64,000 nt of DNA, taken from assembly GCF_003945595.2 (NCBI RefSeq), contig NW_024104554.1:4447242-4511241 (forward strand), in the 5' to 3' direction. Below the pieces are notes generated by a model. It ran no database searches. It saw only the letters and a program-made list of their open reading frames with translations, and was not told the DNA's origin. This document shows, one piece after another, positions 9,490 to 20,200 of the stretch (its first letter is position 1; each line of letters begins with the position of its first letter). Source of the stretch: Pipra filicauda (Eukaryota > Chordata > Aves > Passeriformes > Pipridae). Position numbers and translations under genes: made by a program.

Positions 9490-11616
9490 CTAAAATCAGA
9501 GGTATTTTTTTTAAATAAAAATGTGCATTGCACATTAAGTCTATATTTGAAATCAGCAGGGTTTTCTTCATTATATTCCCATTTTTGAAGGGAAATTTAA
9601 TGTCTTTCTGCAGAAGTAGTTTAAGCTGTATTTTAACTTGTGTATGGAATCTTTTAGTTCACAATATCAACTTTTTTTTTTTTTATTCTAGCCTTTTAAG
9701 AAACTATTCCAAATTAAGAAGTGAAACTGCGAAAAAAAAAAAATTTTAACTTTAGGAGAGAACATCTCTGCATGCAAGTTTCACTGTAGTAAAAGCCAAG
9801 ATGCATTTATTTTAAGTGTAGAGTTCAGTTCTACTGGTGTAGGTAGCCTGTGCAGCTATGTTAAGTAGAACACTGATGTGTTTTGCCAGCTTTAATCACA
9901 CTGAAAACCTCACAATACCTGATACTTTACTTTAAAAGCTAGATGCAGCAGAGAATGAAAAGTCTCATGTGTTTGAAGAAACCCATTTTCCATTGAAATA
10001 CTTTGAAAATAATTCTTTTTCATACAGTGCTTGAGCATCAGGATCTCTAACACCAGTTCTACATGCAGTTCACTACATCCTAAAGGGCACTTGAAAGCCT
10101 TTCCAAAACTCCCACTGAAACTGTGCTCCATCCTTTACTTACTCCCCCTCCCTGAACTCATAACTGTTAAGGAAAACAGCAATGCCATTAAAGCTCACTA
10201 GAAGGTTAAGTTTTTAAGAACTGGAAGACAGGAAATAAAAGAAAGTTAAGTATAAAAAAATTCTTAAATCACTGTGGGAATTTTTTGTTTTCTTTTCGCT
10301 TATGGTTTCTGAGTACTTAAGGAATAATAGCTATGAGGGTAATTATCACTGCTTCTAGGATACTCACATGTGTGCAGAAGAAATAAAGAACTGGTGTTTT
10401 TCCAGTTATTACCATTTTCAGCTAGAATGAAAAAAGATTCTCCATGTAAGGAACCATGTTGCTTTTGGGGTTTCTGTAGAAATGAGAATCTCTAACATAT
10501 GGCACCTTTTCCCATCTAAATACAAGCACTGGTTGGAAGTTTGCAGCAGAAAAAAGAACATGATCATGTATGTAGCTCCAAGAAATGTGTGTTTTACTAA
10601 AACTCTGCAGAAAAGGACCCCATATGTTGCTTTACCTACACGCACAACAGAAAACTGTCAGCCTGTGGGAGCAGGCCAGGGAACCCCCAACACGTGTTCC
10701 CAGCTGAGACTCGTGGACAGCCAACTCTGTGTTCAAACTGACCTGCACATGGGCGGGGTTCCCCACATGTTTACACAGAGCCCTGAGACATACCTACCAA
10801 AAGGCTTGCAAAATGTCAGTCAGCAGCTGAAGATATCACTTGTCCTGACAAAAAGATGAAGAAAACAAAGAATCCCAGAGCAACCCCCAATAACTGAATT
10901 AAGAGGGGCAACAAGCAGGTATCATTCCTTTCAAGGGCTAACTGCACCGATGAATTGATGGATTACTTTAAACACTCAGATCAGTTTATTTACAGAACAA
11001 ATAATGAGGTTTTAAAGTTCTATTCAAACCCTGTGAAAAGGCAAAACTTAGGGAACAAAATATCTAAAGAATTCTGAAAAGCCATACAGAATGTCTCCAT
11101 AGGTTATGTGCCACCACCTGCTTCATGTGAAGACACAAAGGAAAGGAAGGAATAGGCAGATGATGCCTTAGAATGACAGGTGAGCCCTTCCCAATTAACT
11201 TACATGATTAATAACAGGAATGCAGTCTCCTTCTGTAACTGGTGCCTAGCTGGTCTCTTTCCCATATCAGTACAATGTTTCTTGTATGATTTCAGCCACA
11301 GACAGACCACAAAAAAATAAAAATGTATGGCATTCCAAGGCAGTTCCATGTAAACACAGCCATTCAGCTCCCATGGAGGAAGCTGGCTTTAAGTTGATCC
11401 CCACCTCAGTGCAGTTCCGTTTGTTAAAGAGGAACGAAATTAAGGCGGCTGACAGAAATCTCTCAAGACCATCTTTGGGACTGTACAGTCAACTAAAACA
11501 CTTATTATTAACCACACTGTTTCTAAGTAGAGACTGTTTTCACTACGTCTTTGAGCATGAAAGGCTGAAAATGCTGGTTTTGTCCGAGGCACTGCCTTTC
11601 CCTCCTCACAATTCTG
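9490..11616. other. Mostly unique DNA, possible additional exon
   Basis: A minus-strand open segment at 10131-9919 starts with ATG in AAAGGATGGAG and ends at a TATCAG/GTATTG donor-like site. It could be an exon, but its phase does not match the exon at 9489. Plus-strand frames of 125 and 128 codons (10482 and 11286) have no recognisable features. No transposon was seen. Confidence 0.3.
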
Positions 11617-11835
11617 TCATTTTAAGGCAATATTGCCACGGCCCCTCAGAGGGTCTATCACCTTCCGCCTGAACTTCTCCAGGACCGCCTGAAGTTTATC
11701 TCGTTTATTTACAGACTCCACAAATCCTCCCACACCTTTACTTCTCTTCCTCCCCCGAGAGTCTTCAAATGTTTGAAAATACCGTGCAATGCCTCCCCAG
11801 TTCGGTCCCCGGACTCCCTCGCCCTGTCTCCTCAC
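11617..11835 (-). CDS. Candidate first coding exon beside a CpG-rich block
   Basis: The minus-strand open frame starts at ATG 11835, at the edge of the CpG-rich region. It reads through GGIARYFQTFEDSRGRKRS and VESVNKRDKLQAVLEKF to a stop at 11617. A donor-like AAG/GTGATA lies at about 11662. It could be the start of the minus-strand gene whose exons are proposed at 9.5, 8.7, 3.2 and 2.7 kb. The sequence is basic and of no known family. It may equally be 5' UTR or chance. Confidence 0.22.
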   Translation of the reverse strand: MRRQGEGVRGPNWGGIARYFQTFEDSRGRKRSKGVGGFVESVNKRDKLQAVLEKFRRKVIDPLRGRGNIALK

Positions 11836-12550
11836 GCTGCCGCGCGGGCTGTGGCGCCACAGCCCCGCGCCCTCCCCTTAAAGGAGCGGCCGCACCGAGG
11901 AGCGAACTTTCCAGCTGGGTTTCTCACCAGGGCAGCAGGAAAACGGCGATCCCGGAGTTCCGTACGGGCCCATCCACCCAGCATACCGTGCAGCCTGCCT
12001 GCACTCACAGCATGTCAGGGCACACGCAGGGATGGTTCCCACAGCTCAGACGGGTGCAGTTCCCGTCTGCCTGGCAGCAGCGGGACAGGGCAGCCGCTCT
12101 CCAACACTCTGCTACAACAGCGTCAGCAGAAAGTGAAAGAAGGAGCTGGAGTTTGTACAGAAAGGGCCCAAAACTGTTTACAGGCCCGTCTGACCATAGA
12201 CCCTCCCATGTGGTGAGGGTAAGGAAGAACGTTCTGGAAGGGGGCATCTGTCCATGGGACTCCCTGTCCTTCCCATTTGAACAGTAAACTTACTTTCTAC
12301 TCTGCTTGGCCTCGAGCAGCTGTACAGCAGAAAGCTGAGCAGGGCTGTGAGAAGCAGCTGCCTAACTCACATCTCAGCTCCAGCCTCGCTCCCTCTCATA
12401 GTGCCTTTCGTGGTGGTGAGGGCGAGGGAGGCCAGAGGCACAGTGCCACGCACAGGCAGCGCCTGCGTGGAAAGAGGCCGCAGGGCACAGGAGCAGACAG
12501 GGGAGCTTGCCAGCAGCCAGCAGCCCCTCTGCTGGGGTAAGTGGACAGCC
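11780..12550. promoter_or_regulatory. CpG-rich block, likely promoter, possibly bidirectional
   Basis: This is the most CpG-dense part of the window. It includes GCCGCGCGGGCTGTGGCGCC near 11840 and a GCGGCCGC site at about 11886, against an AT-rich, CpG-poor background. Such islands usually mark vertebrate promoters. Exon-like segments lie to the left on the minus strand. On the plus strand a strong donor (GGG/GTAAGTGG) sits at about 12537, so transcription may run both ways. Overlapping plus-strand frames of up to 172 codons are explained by low stop density in GC-rich DNA. Confidence 0.55.
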
Positions 12551-13148
12551 ATTCCTGCCCCTGGCACCTCCCTGCTGTGTGTAAGAACTTCCAACAGACC
12601 TTGAAGGCAGGTCTGGTCTGCCAAAACTGGGAAATATGAACAAAGACTTAAAAAGTCAGAGGCATGTGACATCTCTGAGGAGTTCCTGGAAATCCAAATG
12701 GTGGTTTTTAATGCATACAACTGGCAGTGTGAGTGGTTGCAGGTTTACAGCACTTGCACAGCTTTCACAGGTGATTCTATCTTCATGTTCTCCCACAGTC
12801 AAGGCCATATTTCATGCATCTGCAGTGACGTTGTGCACTCTTTTCATGTCTCTGATGCCATGTGCCAGTAGCAGCTGTTCAGTGCATATTTTAGTTTGCT
12901 GTGACTGTACCTCGGATATTGGTTTATATATTATATGAGAGGCCACAGCTCCTTACAACACTGGAACAAAGCAAGGAGGCATTTCCTACTAGGACCCCAG
13001 TTTAAAGAGGCCTTCATTAACACTTTGTTGCAGCCTAATACTGAACACCCCACCACCACCCATAAGCCCTTACGTGTAAAAGCATGCCATGTATCCCACT
13101 GCTTCCTATAGAGGGAACACAAGGCACTTCACAGTACGTCGTTTGAGT
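12551..13148. other. Unique DNA between CpG block and CR1
   Basis: No repeat tail and no reading frame with recognisable features was found. Confidence 0.4.
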
Positions 13149-13697
13149 CATAGAATCATAGAATGCGTTGAGTTTGAAGGGGCCTTATCTAATTTCAACC
13201 CCTCTTGCCATGGCAGGGACATCTTCCACTAGACTAGGTTGCTCAGAGCCCCATCCAACCTGGCCTTGAACGCTTCCAGGGATGGGGCATTCACAACTTC
13301 TCTAGGCAACCTGTTGCAGTGCCTCACCACCCTTGCAGTAAAGAATTTCTTCTTAGTGTCTAATCTAAACCTACTCTATTTCAGTTTTAAGGTGTTTCCC
13401 CTTGACATTCCTTGACATTCCTATCATTCCTCTTGTAAATAGTCTCCATCTTTCTTGTGGGCTCCCTTCAGGTACTGGAAGGCCACAATTCGGTCATCTC
13501 GAAGTCTTCTCTTTTCCAGGCTGAACCATCCCAATTCTCTCAGTCTTTCCTCATAGGAGAGATGCTCCATCCCTCTAATCATCTGGGTAATCTCCTGTGG
13601 ACTCACTCCAACAGGTCTGTGTCCTTCCTGTGCTGGGGACCCCAGAGCTGGATGCAGTACTCAAGGTGGGGGTCTCACAAGAATAGTGCTTTTACAC
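13149..13697 (-). mobile_element. CR1 LINE fragment, minus strand
   Basis: The minus-strand CR1 begins at its 3' tail (plus strand CATAGAATCATAGAAT at about 13149, the reverse complement of the octamer repeat) and extends about 550 bp into the end of the reverse transcriptase. The minus strand reads [20 protein letters not shown] and [14 protein letters not shown], both standard CR1 C-terminal motifs. It is 5'-truncated. A 10-bp tandem duplication (CTTGACATTC) sits at about 13401-13420. Confidence 0.93.
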
Positions 13698-13999
13698 CCT
13701 AGAAAAATTTATCTTAATTCATTAAAGAACACTGAAGATTCAGAGGGATCCATTGGCAGCTCTGTATTTTAGAGAGTACCTTAGATTTAATTTTCTAGTA
13801 TAAAGCTCTGATTCAAAGCTTTGTGAACTCCATTACAATCCTGTTTCTGGCAGGCACAGGATGAATTTAGCTCTTAATTTAGCTCACCGACCATCCTGAT
13901 GTCAGGTCACAGATCCAATTTAGTTCTGACTTCCACTTTCCCTAGTTAATCCCCTCATTTGTGAGTATTTCCAGCAGTCAGGAGTTAGACACTCCTGTT

Positions 14000-14194
14000 T
14001 GTGGTGGGTTGACCCTGGCTAGATGCCAGGGTCCCACCAAAGCTGCTCTGTCATTCCCCCTCCTCAAGTGGACAGGAGAGAAAAAATAGAACAAAAGACT
14101 CGGGAACAAGATAAGGACAGGAAGATCACTCAGCAATTATTGTCCGGGACAAAATAGACTCAACTTGGGGACACTAGTATAATCTATTACCAGT
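14000..14194. mobile_element. Left part of an interrupted LTR (family X, outer copy)
   Basis: It starts TGTGGTGGGTTGACCCTGGC and matches the first ~195 bp of the LTRs at 32752 and 54675. The missing remainder resumes at 16469. The pair is bounded by a perfect 5-bp duplication CTGTT at 13995-13999 and 17228-17232, as expected for an ERVL-type insertion. The break falls where a composite LTR has inserted. The family name is not known to me. Confidence 0.75.
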
Positions 14195-14759
14195 TGCTCT
14201 GTTTTAACCCCAACTGGCTGCTAAGCCCCTACAGTCACTTGCTCACTCCCCACCTGTGGAATGCAGGGAGAAAATCAGTAGGGTGAAAGTGAGACATAAA
14301 GTTGACATAAAGCCAGTTTGATAGGTAAAGCAAAAGGTTGTGCACAAGCAAAGCAAAACAAGGAATTCATTTACTCATCACATCTCGTGGTCAGGGAGGT
14401 GTTCAGCCATCCCCAAGAAAGCAGGGATCCGTCACTCATAACACTGATTCGGGAAGACAAACGCCATCACTTTGAACGTCCCCCTCTCTTCTTCCTTCTT
14501 CCCCCAGCTTTATGTGCTGAGCATGATGTCATATGGTATCAGATATCCCTTGAGTCAGTTGGAGTCAGCTGTCTGGCTGCGTCCCCTCACAACCCCTTCT
14601 GCATCCCCACACGCTGGTGGAGGAGCAGAAAAGCCCTTGACTCAGCAATAGCAAAAACATCCCTGAATTGTCAACACTGTTTTGGTCACAAATCCAAAAC
14701 ACAGCCCCATACCAGCTAGTATGAAGAAAATTATCTCTACCCTACCAAAAACCAGCACA
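14195..14759. mobile_element. LTR of family Y inserted in the outer LTR
   Basis: It is homologous to the LTR at 59620-60190. Shared blocks include TTTAACCCCAAC near the start, CTTTATGTGCT...GATATCCCTTG in the middle and ATCACAAATCCAAAAC near the end, terminating in CCAGCACA. The left boundary (TGCTCTG) is diverged from the TGTCATGG start of the other copy. It directly abuts family X sequence at 14761. Confidence 0.72.
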
Positions 14760-14760
14760 C

Positions 14761-15818
14761 CTGGCTGGATGCCAGGTACTCACTACAGCCTCTTTCACTC
14801 CCCTCTGCAACTGGACAGGGGAGAGAAAAAAATCAGCAAAGGATTCATGAGTTGAGATAACAGCTGGGAGAGGTCAGTTACTGATTACCTTCACGGGCAG
14901 AACAGACTCAAAGTGGGACATTACTTAAATTTATTACTAATAGGATCAGAGCAAAAGAATGAGAAGTGAAAGAATCTTAAAAATACCATCCCCCCACCTC
15001 TCCTTCCTTCCCTGCGGTGCAGGGGGATGGGGAATGGGGTTTATGGTCAGTTGTTTCTGCTGCTGCTCAGAGTGAGGAGTCCTTCCCTTGCTCCTGTGGG
15101 ATCCCTCCCACGGGAGACAGTCCTTCACGGACGTCTCCAGCATGAGTCCATCCCTCCGGCAACAGCCCTTCACAAACTGCTGTCCCATGGGTCACTCCTC
15201 CATACGGTGCAATCCCTCATGAATGAGCTGCTCCACTCTGGGTCCCCCACAGGGGCCACAAGTCCTACCCCAGAAAAACCTGCTCCAGCGTGGGCTTCCC
15301 TCTCCATGGCCTGCAGGTCTCCGGCAGGACCCTGCTCCATCTTGGGCCTCCCATGGATCACAGCCTCCTTCAGGCATCCACCTGTTCCAGCAAGGGCTCC
15401 TCCATGGGCTGTAGGTGGGTCTCTGCACCCCGATGGTCTTCCATGGGCTGCAAGGGCACAGCTGCTCCACCATGGTCTGCACCACAGGCTGCAGGGTCCT
15501 GAGCTCTGGCCCCTGGAGCATCTCTTTGCCCTCCTTCTGCACTGACCTTGGTGTCTACCCTGTTGTTCCCAAGTTCTCACTCCACTCTTCCCTGGCTGGA
15601 ATTTTTACTGCGCAACAACCTTCCATTCTTAAATACGTTATCATGGAGGTGTTCCTATCATTCCTAATTGGCTTGTCCTTGGCCAGCAGCAGGAAGCCCA
15701 TCCTGGAGCCAGCTGGCATTGGCTCCACCAGGCAGGGTAAGCTTCTAGCAACTTGCAACAGAAGCTCCCTCTGTAGCCCCCCCAGCTACCAAAACCCAGC
15801 CACAGAAACCCACTACAC
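14761..15818. mobile_element. LTR of family X, second copy, lacking its first ~15 bp
   Basis: It resumes at CTGGCTGGATGCCAGG, which is about position 16 of the outer LTR, and runs to CCCACTACACA. It contains the family's imperfect internal repeats built on CCATGGGCTGCAGGGGCACA-like units. Open frames of up to 172 codons (for example 15027-15545) result from the GC-rich, CTG-rich repeats and are not called genes. With family Y at its left it forms a unit flanked by near-identical 5-mers (CCAGT at 14190, CCAAT at 16469). Confidence 0.75.
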
Positions 15819-15821
15819 ACA

Positions 15822-16463
15822 TGTGCTGGTTTAAAAGTTAACCAGTAGGGGAAATGAACTCAACTCAAAAGAGAGATTATAAGTCAGAATAACAATTTAA
15901 TAAAATAATACAATAAGTACAATTATACAAACAAACAATTGGTCTTAACCCACAAAACCCAAATATATACCCCAGCACCCTGGGGCATGAACAAAGTGGT
16001 GTTCCTTGGGCCCCTCCTGAGTCCAAAGTAAAGGGAGAGGGGAAAAACCTGCTGGTGGGAGAGCTGTTGCAGTCTGGTCAAAAGTGGTGATTGCAGTCCA
16101 TTTGAGGGTGGTGGTCTCAGTCTGGTTGAGAGCAGTGAGCTGCAGTCTTCCTCTGGATCGCATGAGTGGTAAAAAGGTTCCAAAACTCCAAGTTTATATA
16201 TTCTCCAGTTCAGGCAGGAATGCTCAGTCCTTCCCTCAGAGCGGGGAATTCCATAAAAGGGTGTGAGGACAGGAACATCTTCCTATCTCGCAGGCCTCTT
16301 AACGCCTAGTTTATGGCCTGAGGAGTCAGGCTGCTCTGGGCAGAGGGTGTAAATGTTCTATTGATAACAGTTTCTGGGAAATGGCATGGAAGGCTATAGA
16401 ATACACAGTTTTGGGTTACACCCATCCAGTGATGAATTGATCCCAGCTGTTCTAACTAGGACA
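15822..16463. mobile_element. Solo LTR of family Z with 5-bp target duplication
   Basis: The 642-bp LTR runs from TGTGCTGGTTTAAAAG to TTCTAACTAGGACA. It is flanked by ACACA at 15817-15821 and 16464-16468, a 5-bp duplication. It lies exactly between the end of the inner family X LTR and the resumption of the outer one, so it is probably the youngest insertion of the nest. No internal viral genes accompany it. Confidence 0.72.
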
Positions 16464-16468
16464 ACACA

Positions 16469-17227
16469 CCAATCAAATCAGAATAGGATAATGGAAAATA
16501 AACCCAAATTTTAAAACACCTTCCCCTCACCCTTCTCTTCTTTCTGAGGTTAACTTCACTCCCAATTTTCTTTACCTGTAGCACAGGGTATGGAGAATAG
16601 GGGTTGTGGTCAATTCATCACACGTTGTCTTAGCTGCTACATCCTCCTCATGTGGGGGTTCCTCATAGTCTTTCCCTACTCCAGTGTTGAGTCCCTCTCA
16701 TGGAAGGCAGTCCTCCAGAAACTTCTCTAACATGAGTCCTTCCCACAGGCTGCTGTGCTTCAAACTGCTACAGTGTGGGTCCCTTCCACGGGGTGCCATT
16801 CTTCAGGAACAGGCTGCTCCGTTGTGAGCCCCTGCGGAGTCACAAGTTCCCCCATGGGCTGCAGGGGCACAACTGCATCACCATAGTGTGCACCACGGGC
16901 TGCAGGGCAGTCTCTGATCCAGCATCTGGAGCACCTCCCCATTCTGTACAGATCTTGATGTCTGCAAAGCAGATTCTGTCAGAGAATCTCGCTCCTCTCT
17001 CTGGCTGTTGTTCCTCCCCAGCATGGTTTTTTTCTTCCCTTCTTAACTGTATTATCTCAGAGGTGCTGCCCCCATCGCTGATGGGCTCAGCCTTGGCCAG
17101 TGGTGGGTCCATCAAGGAGCTGGCTGTCATTGGCTGTGTTGGACATGAGGGAAGCTTCTGGCAGCTTCTCACACAAGCCACCCATGTAGCCTGTCCAACC
17201 AAAATCTGGCCATGCAAACCCAATATG
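16469..17227. mobile_element. Right part of the interrupted outer LTR (family X)
   Basis: It starts CCAATCAAATCAGA, homologous to the position where the left part at 14194 stops, and ends AACCCAATATG. The CTGTT duplication follows at 17228. It has the same internal CTG-rich imperfect repeats as the copies at 14761, 32752 and 54675. Without the interruption the outer LTR would be about 954 bp. Confidence 0.75.
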
Positions 17228-17232
17228 CTGTT

Positions 17233-20200
17233 TTAAGATTTATTGCAGAGGATTCTCTTTAGGGACATGATATATATGGATTCCAGATTTCAGTGATTTC
17301 ACCTATTTAACTTTCATTTTCTTGTTGTGTTTAGTTATCTTGTTATTTTCAGAAGCAGGAATCTTTAACTATGGATGGTTATATTTGTGTAATGCACTGA
17401 AGTACCAGTTTTTAATTTACAGTAGTTGCTCATTCATTTTAAAAAGATTATTAAAAAATATTTAAAAAAATCTAAAAAATGCCCTTTCTGGCCTTTGGTC
17501 TGCAGAACCCTGTCATAATTTCTCACTAAATTATGTCATACTTAATATCACGTAAAAGTTTTATAACACAGAGACAATTAGATTCTTGTGTATTTTATGG
17601 ATGGAAAAGAAGAGTTACAACAATAATAAACACCTAAAATAATTTTGTATGAATGAACCAAAATCCTAAAAGGGTGCTCACAGAGTGTAGCTTGGAATGA
17701 GAGGCCTTTCTGTATTATTCCTTATCATGTCATCCACTGAGGAGAAAGGGAAGGGGAGAGAACTATGGCTTAGGTAATGTGTTTACCTCTATTTGGGAGA
17801 TGTTGGCTCTCTTTTTGACTCCATCTATCACTTTTGTATACGGTAAAGAACATTCAGTGTCATATTTTCTTTTACATTTGTATTCATGAAAGGCCAATGA
17901 GAAACTGATTCTTAGATTATAAGTGAAGAAATATATAAAATCATTTTTACTAGTCTGTGAAACTTTGAATACATATATATTGTTATTAATGTATACTTAA
18001 AAATTTATGTGGTTTGGTACTTTTTGTATATTATGCTGTGGTGATTCAAATAGTACATATGTGTATACTGGACATGATGAATGTTTCATGTCCATAAGAT
18101 GCTCAAATAAACAATATTAATAATTTTCTCTTAACCATGCCAGTTTGTCTGTCTTTGGCTATTTATATAATTGGAGGTTTACCAGGGTTTACTTACTGAG
18201 AATGCAAATCAGATACCAAATTCAAGTATCATATAGCGAGAATTACTTAAGCATGAAACTCTACTCACCTAGAACTCTTTGGCTTATTTGTTGAACCTTA
18301 GCTTTGTCCATGTTTTTCACTATGTGGGGAAAACAATGAAAATTTTTATCACAATAACTAGAGATAAATTAGACTTATCCACCATGGACCACTGTCACAA
18401 ATACCAGTTGCAAAAGCAGTGAGTGAAACAAAATAGTCCTTCTTGAAGTCAGTAGTTTTTTTAAGAATTAGCAAGTATTTCTAACATTAATATCTTGCTT
18501 TTAATATGTTAAATGAGTGGTCATTTTCTGTTGTTTTTCCTTTGATTTTCAGCTGCAAAAAGCAACAGAGATCAAATAAAGGAACCTTGACCACGTTTCT
18601 GAGCCCTTATATTCAGTGAATAGTAGTCAGCTCTTGTAAATTAACAATATTAATCAATATTAAGAGGGTGACAAAGCAAAGGAGTAACTCTATCTTGCAG
18701 CAAGACCCAAAAGTTTTTGTGTCTAGGCAGGATGCATGAAACCAAAGCATTCAAAGAAGAGGGAACCGGACAGTTTTAGCTGCATGATGACTAAAGTCCA
18801 TTTGTGTTGTGCTGACAGTTTTTATACATGCCCAAATCAGTATAATCAGTGTTTTATACCATCTGTTCACTTGGTAACACTTGACTTACTGCTCGGGTCA
18901 GTCTACTATGCATTGATGTAGTTTTTCACCACAAAAGAATGGATAGTGGTCATATCAGCCAAGTGCAGACAGTATTTTCATTTTTTAAGGTGGGAAGCAG
19001 TAGCTCATTATTAGAAAGATGTTCTGTGAAAAAGGCTACTGGACACTTAAAATTACTTCTAAATTTCCCTTTTGGCTCTGGCACTCGTCTTTGAATTGCC
19101 TTGGTGATGTGAGCAGCCATAAAGGTGGCCAGATAAGAAGTCAAATAATACTGAACAAAAGAAATTTTCTGCTGAAAAATACTGGCATCTTTAAAAAGTG
19201 CAGCTGGTCACTTTCAAGTGCAGCCAGGGTATCTAGAAACCAGAGATACCATGGATAAACACAAAACCAAGCGACCTTAATGACAATTTATAATCTGACA
19301 ACGTGGAAAAACACCTGGAAAAATAGCTCTGAAAGAACAGAAAATAGCATAATTTATTGGCTGTTACAAGCAGAAAATCAAAATTACAAGTGGTTATTGG
19401 TTGCTCAGAGTAGGATATCCTACACCATCTCAGGTGTTTTATAAAAAGGATTCTATTTTTCTTCAAAATGGAGCCTCCTCTTGGTCTCTGAGAACTTCAC
19501 AGTTGAATCTCATGTGAACTTTATATCAGCTTTCAGACTCTCACTGGGAACACCTGCCTGACTCTAGACTTAATGATGTGGATCAGTTTTGAAGGGAGAC
19601 TGTTACCTTATGGGTTCACTCTGTCCTCCCCTCTTTTGGGGGTGGCTAGATCCCTCTGGAATCCATCTCACCTCTTTTTGGATAGTGTGGCCCCTTCTGA
19701 AATCTGTCTAATTCGCTTCTTATCGATATTATATATATATTCTTATAAGTAACCTATCATAAGTGTATCTGGTGTTATAGTGCTGATATGTTAGCTTCAC
19801 TAATGATAAGTTGTAGTAACCTGTAGTAGTGTGTAACTATTTGGTTGTTGCTAATAGTGGTTGTAATGCAATACTAATTGATGCTATTATTGATTGATAA
19901 CATACTATTGATTTATACTGTATTATTGATTGCTGACAGTAATTTATAAATAGCTTGGTGTATATATATTTATTCATATTCATTTATTAATTATATGTGT
20001 ATTGGCTAGTGGTGATGTTTGTGGTATTTGGAGTAATCAGTAATAGAGAATTTTAGAGGCTAAAGCCTTAGTGTTCTTGTGTATTACAAGACCCTATGAA
20101 CCCATGGTTGTGAGTGTACACACTGGAAGGCCACGTAACACTTCAGGTTGTAACACTTGGGAAAATCACTTCACCTCCTATGCTCCTTCCCTCTTTCTAT

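Noticed and set aside
10482..10859. 125-codon plus-strand frame
   Set aside because: No domain, no paired splice signals, and no start context; could not be supported.
11769..12287. 172-codon plus-strand frame in the CpG-rich block
   Set aside because: GC-rich DNA yields long chance frames; residue composition is Pro/Ser/Arg-rich without a motif, and two plus frames are open together.
15027..15580. 172-codon plus and 136-codon minus open frames
   Set aside because: Inside the inner family X LTR of the nest; no recognisable domain.
19725..19995. AT-rich patch considered as a replication origin or matrix attachment region
   Set aside because: Only base composition supports it; no specific motif.
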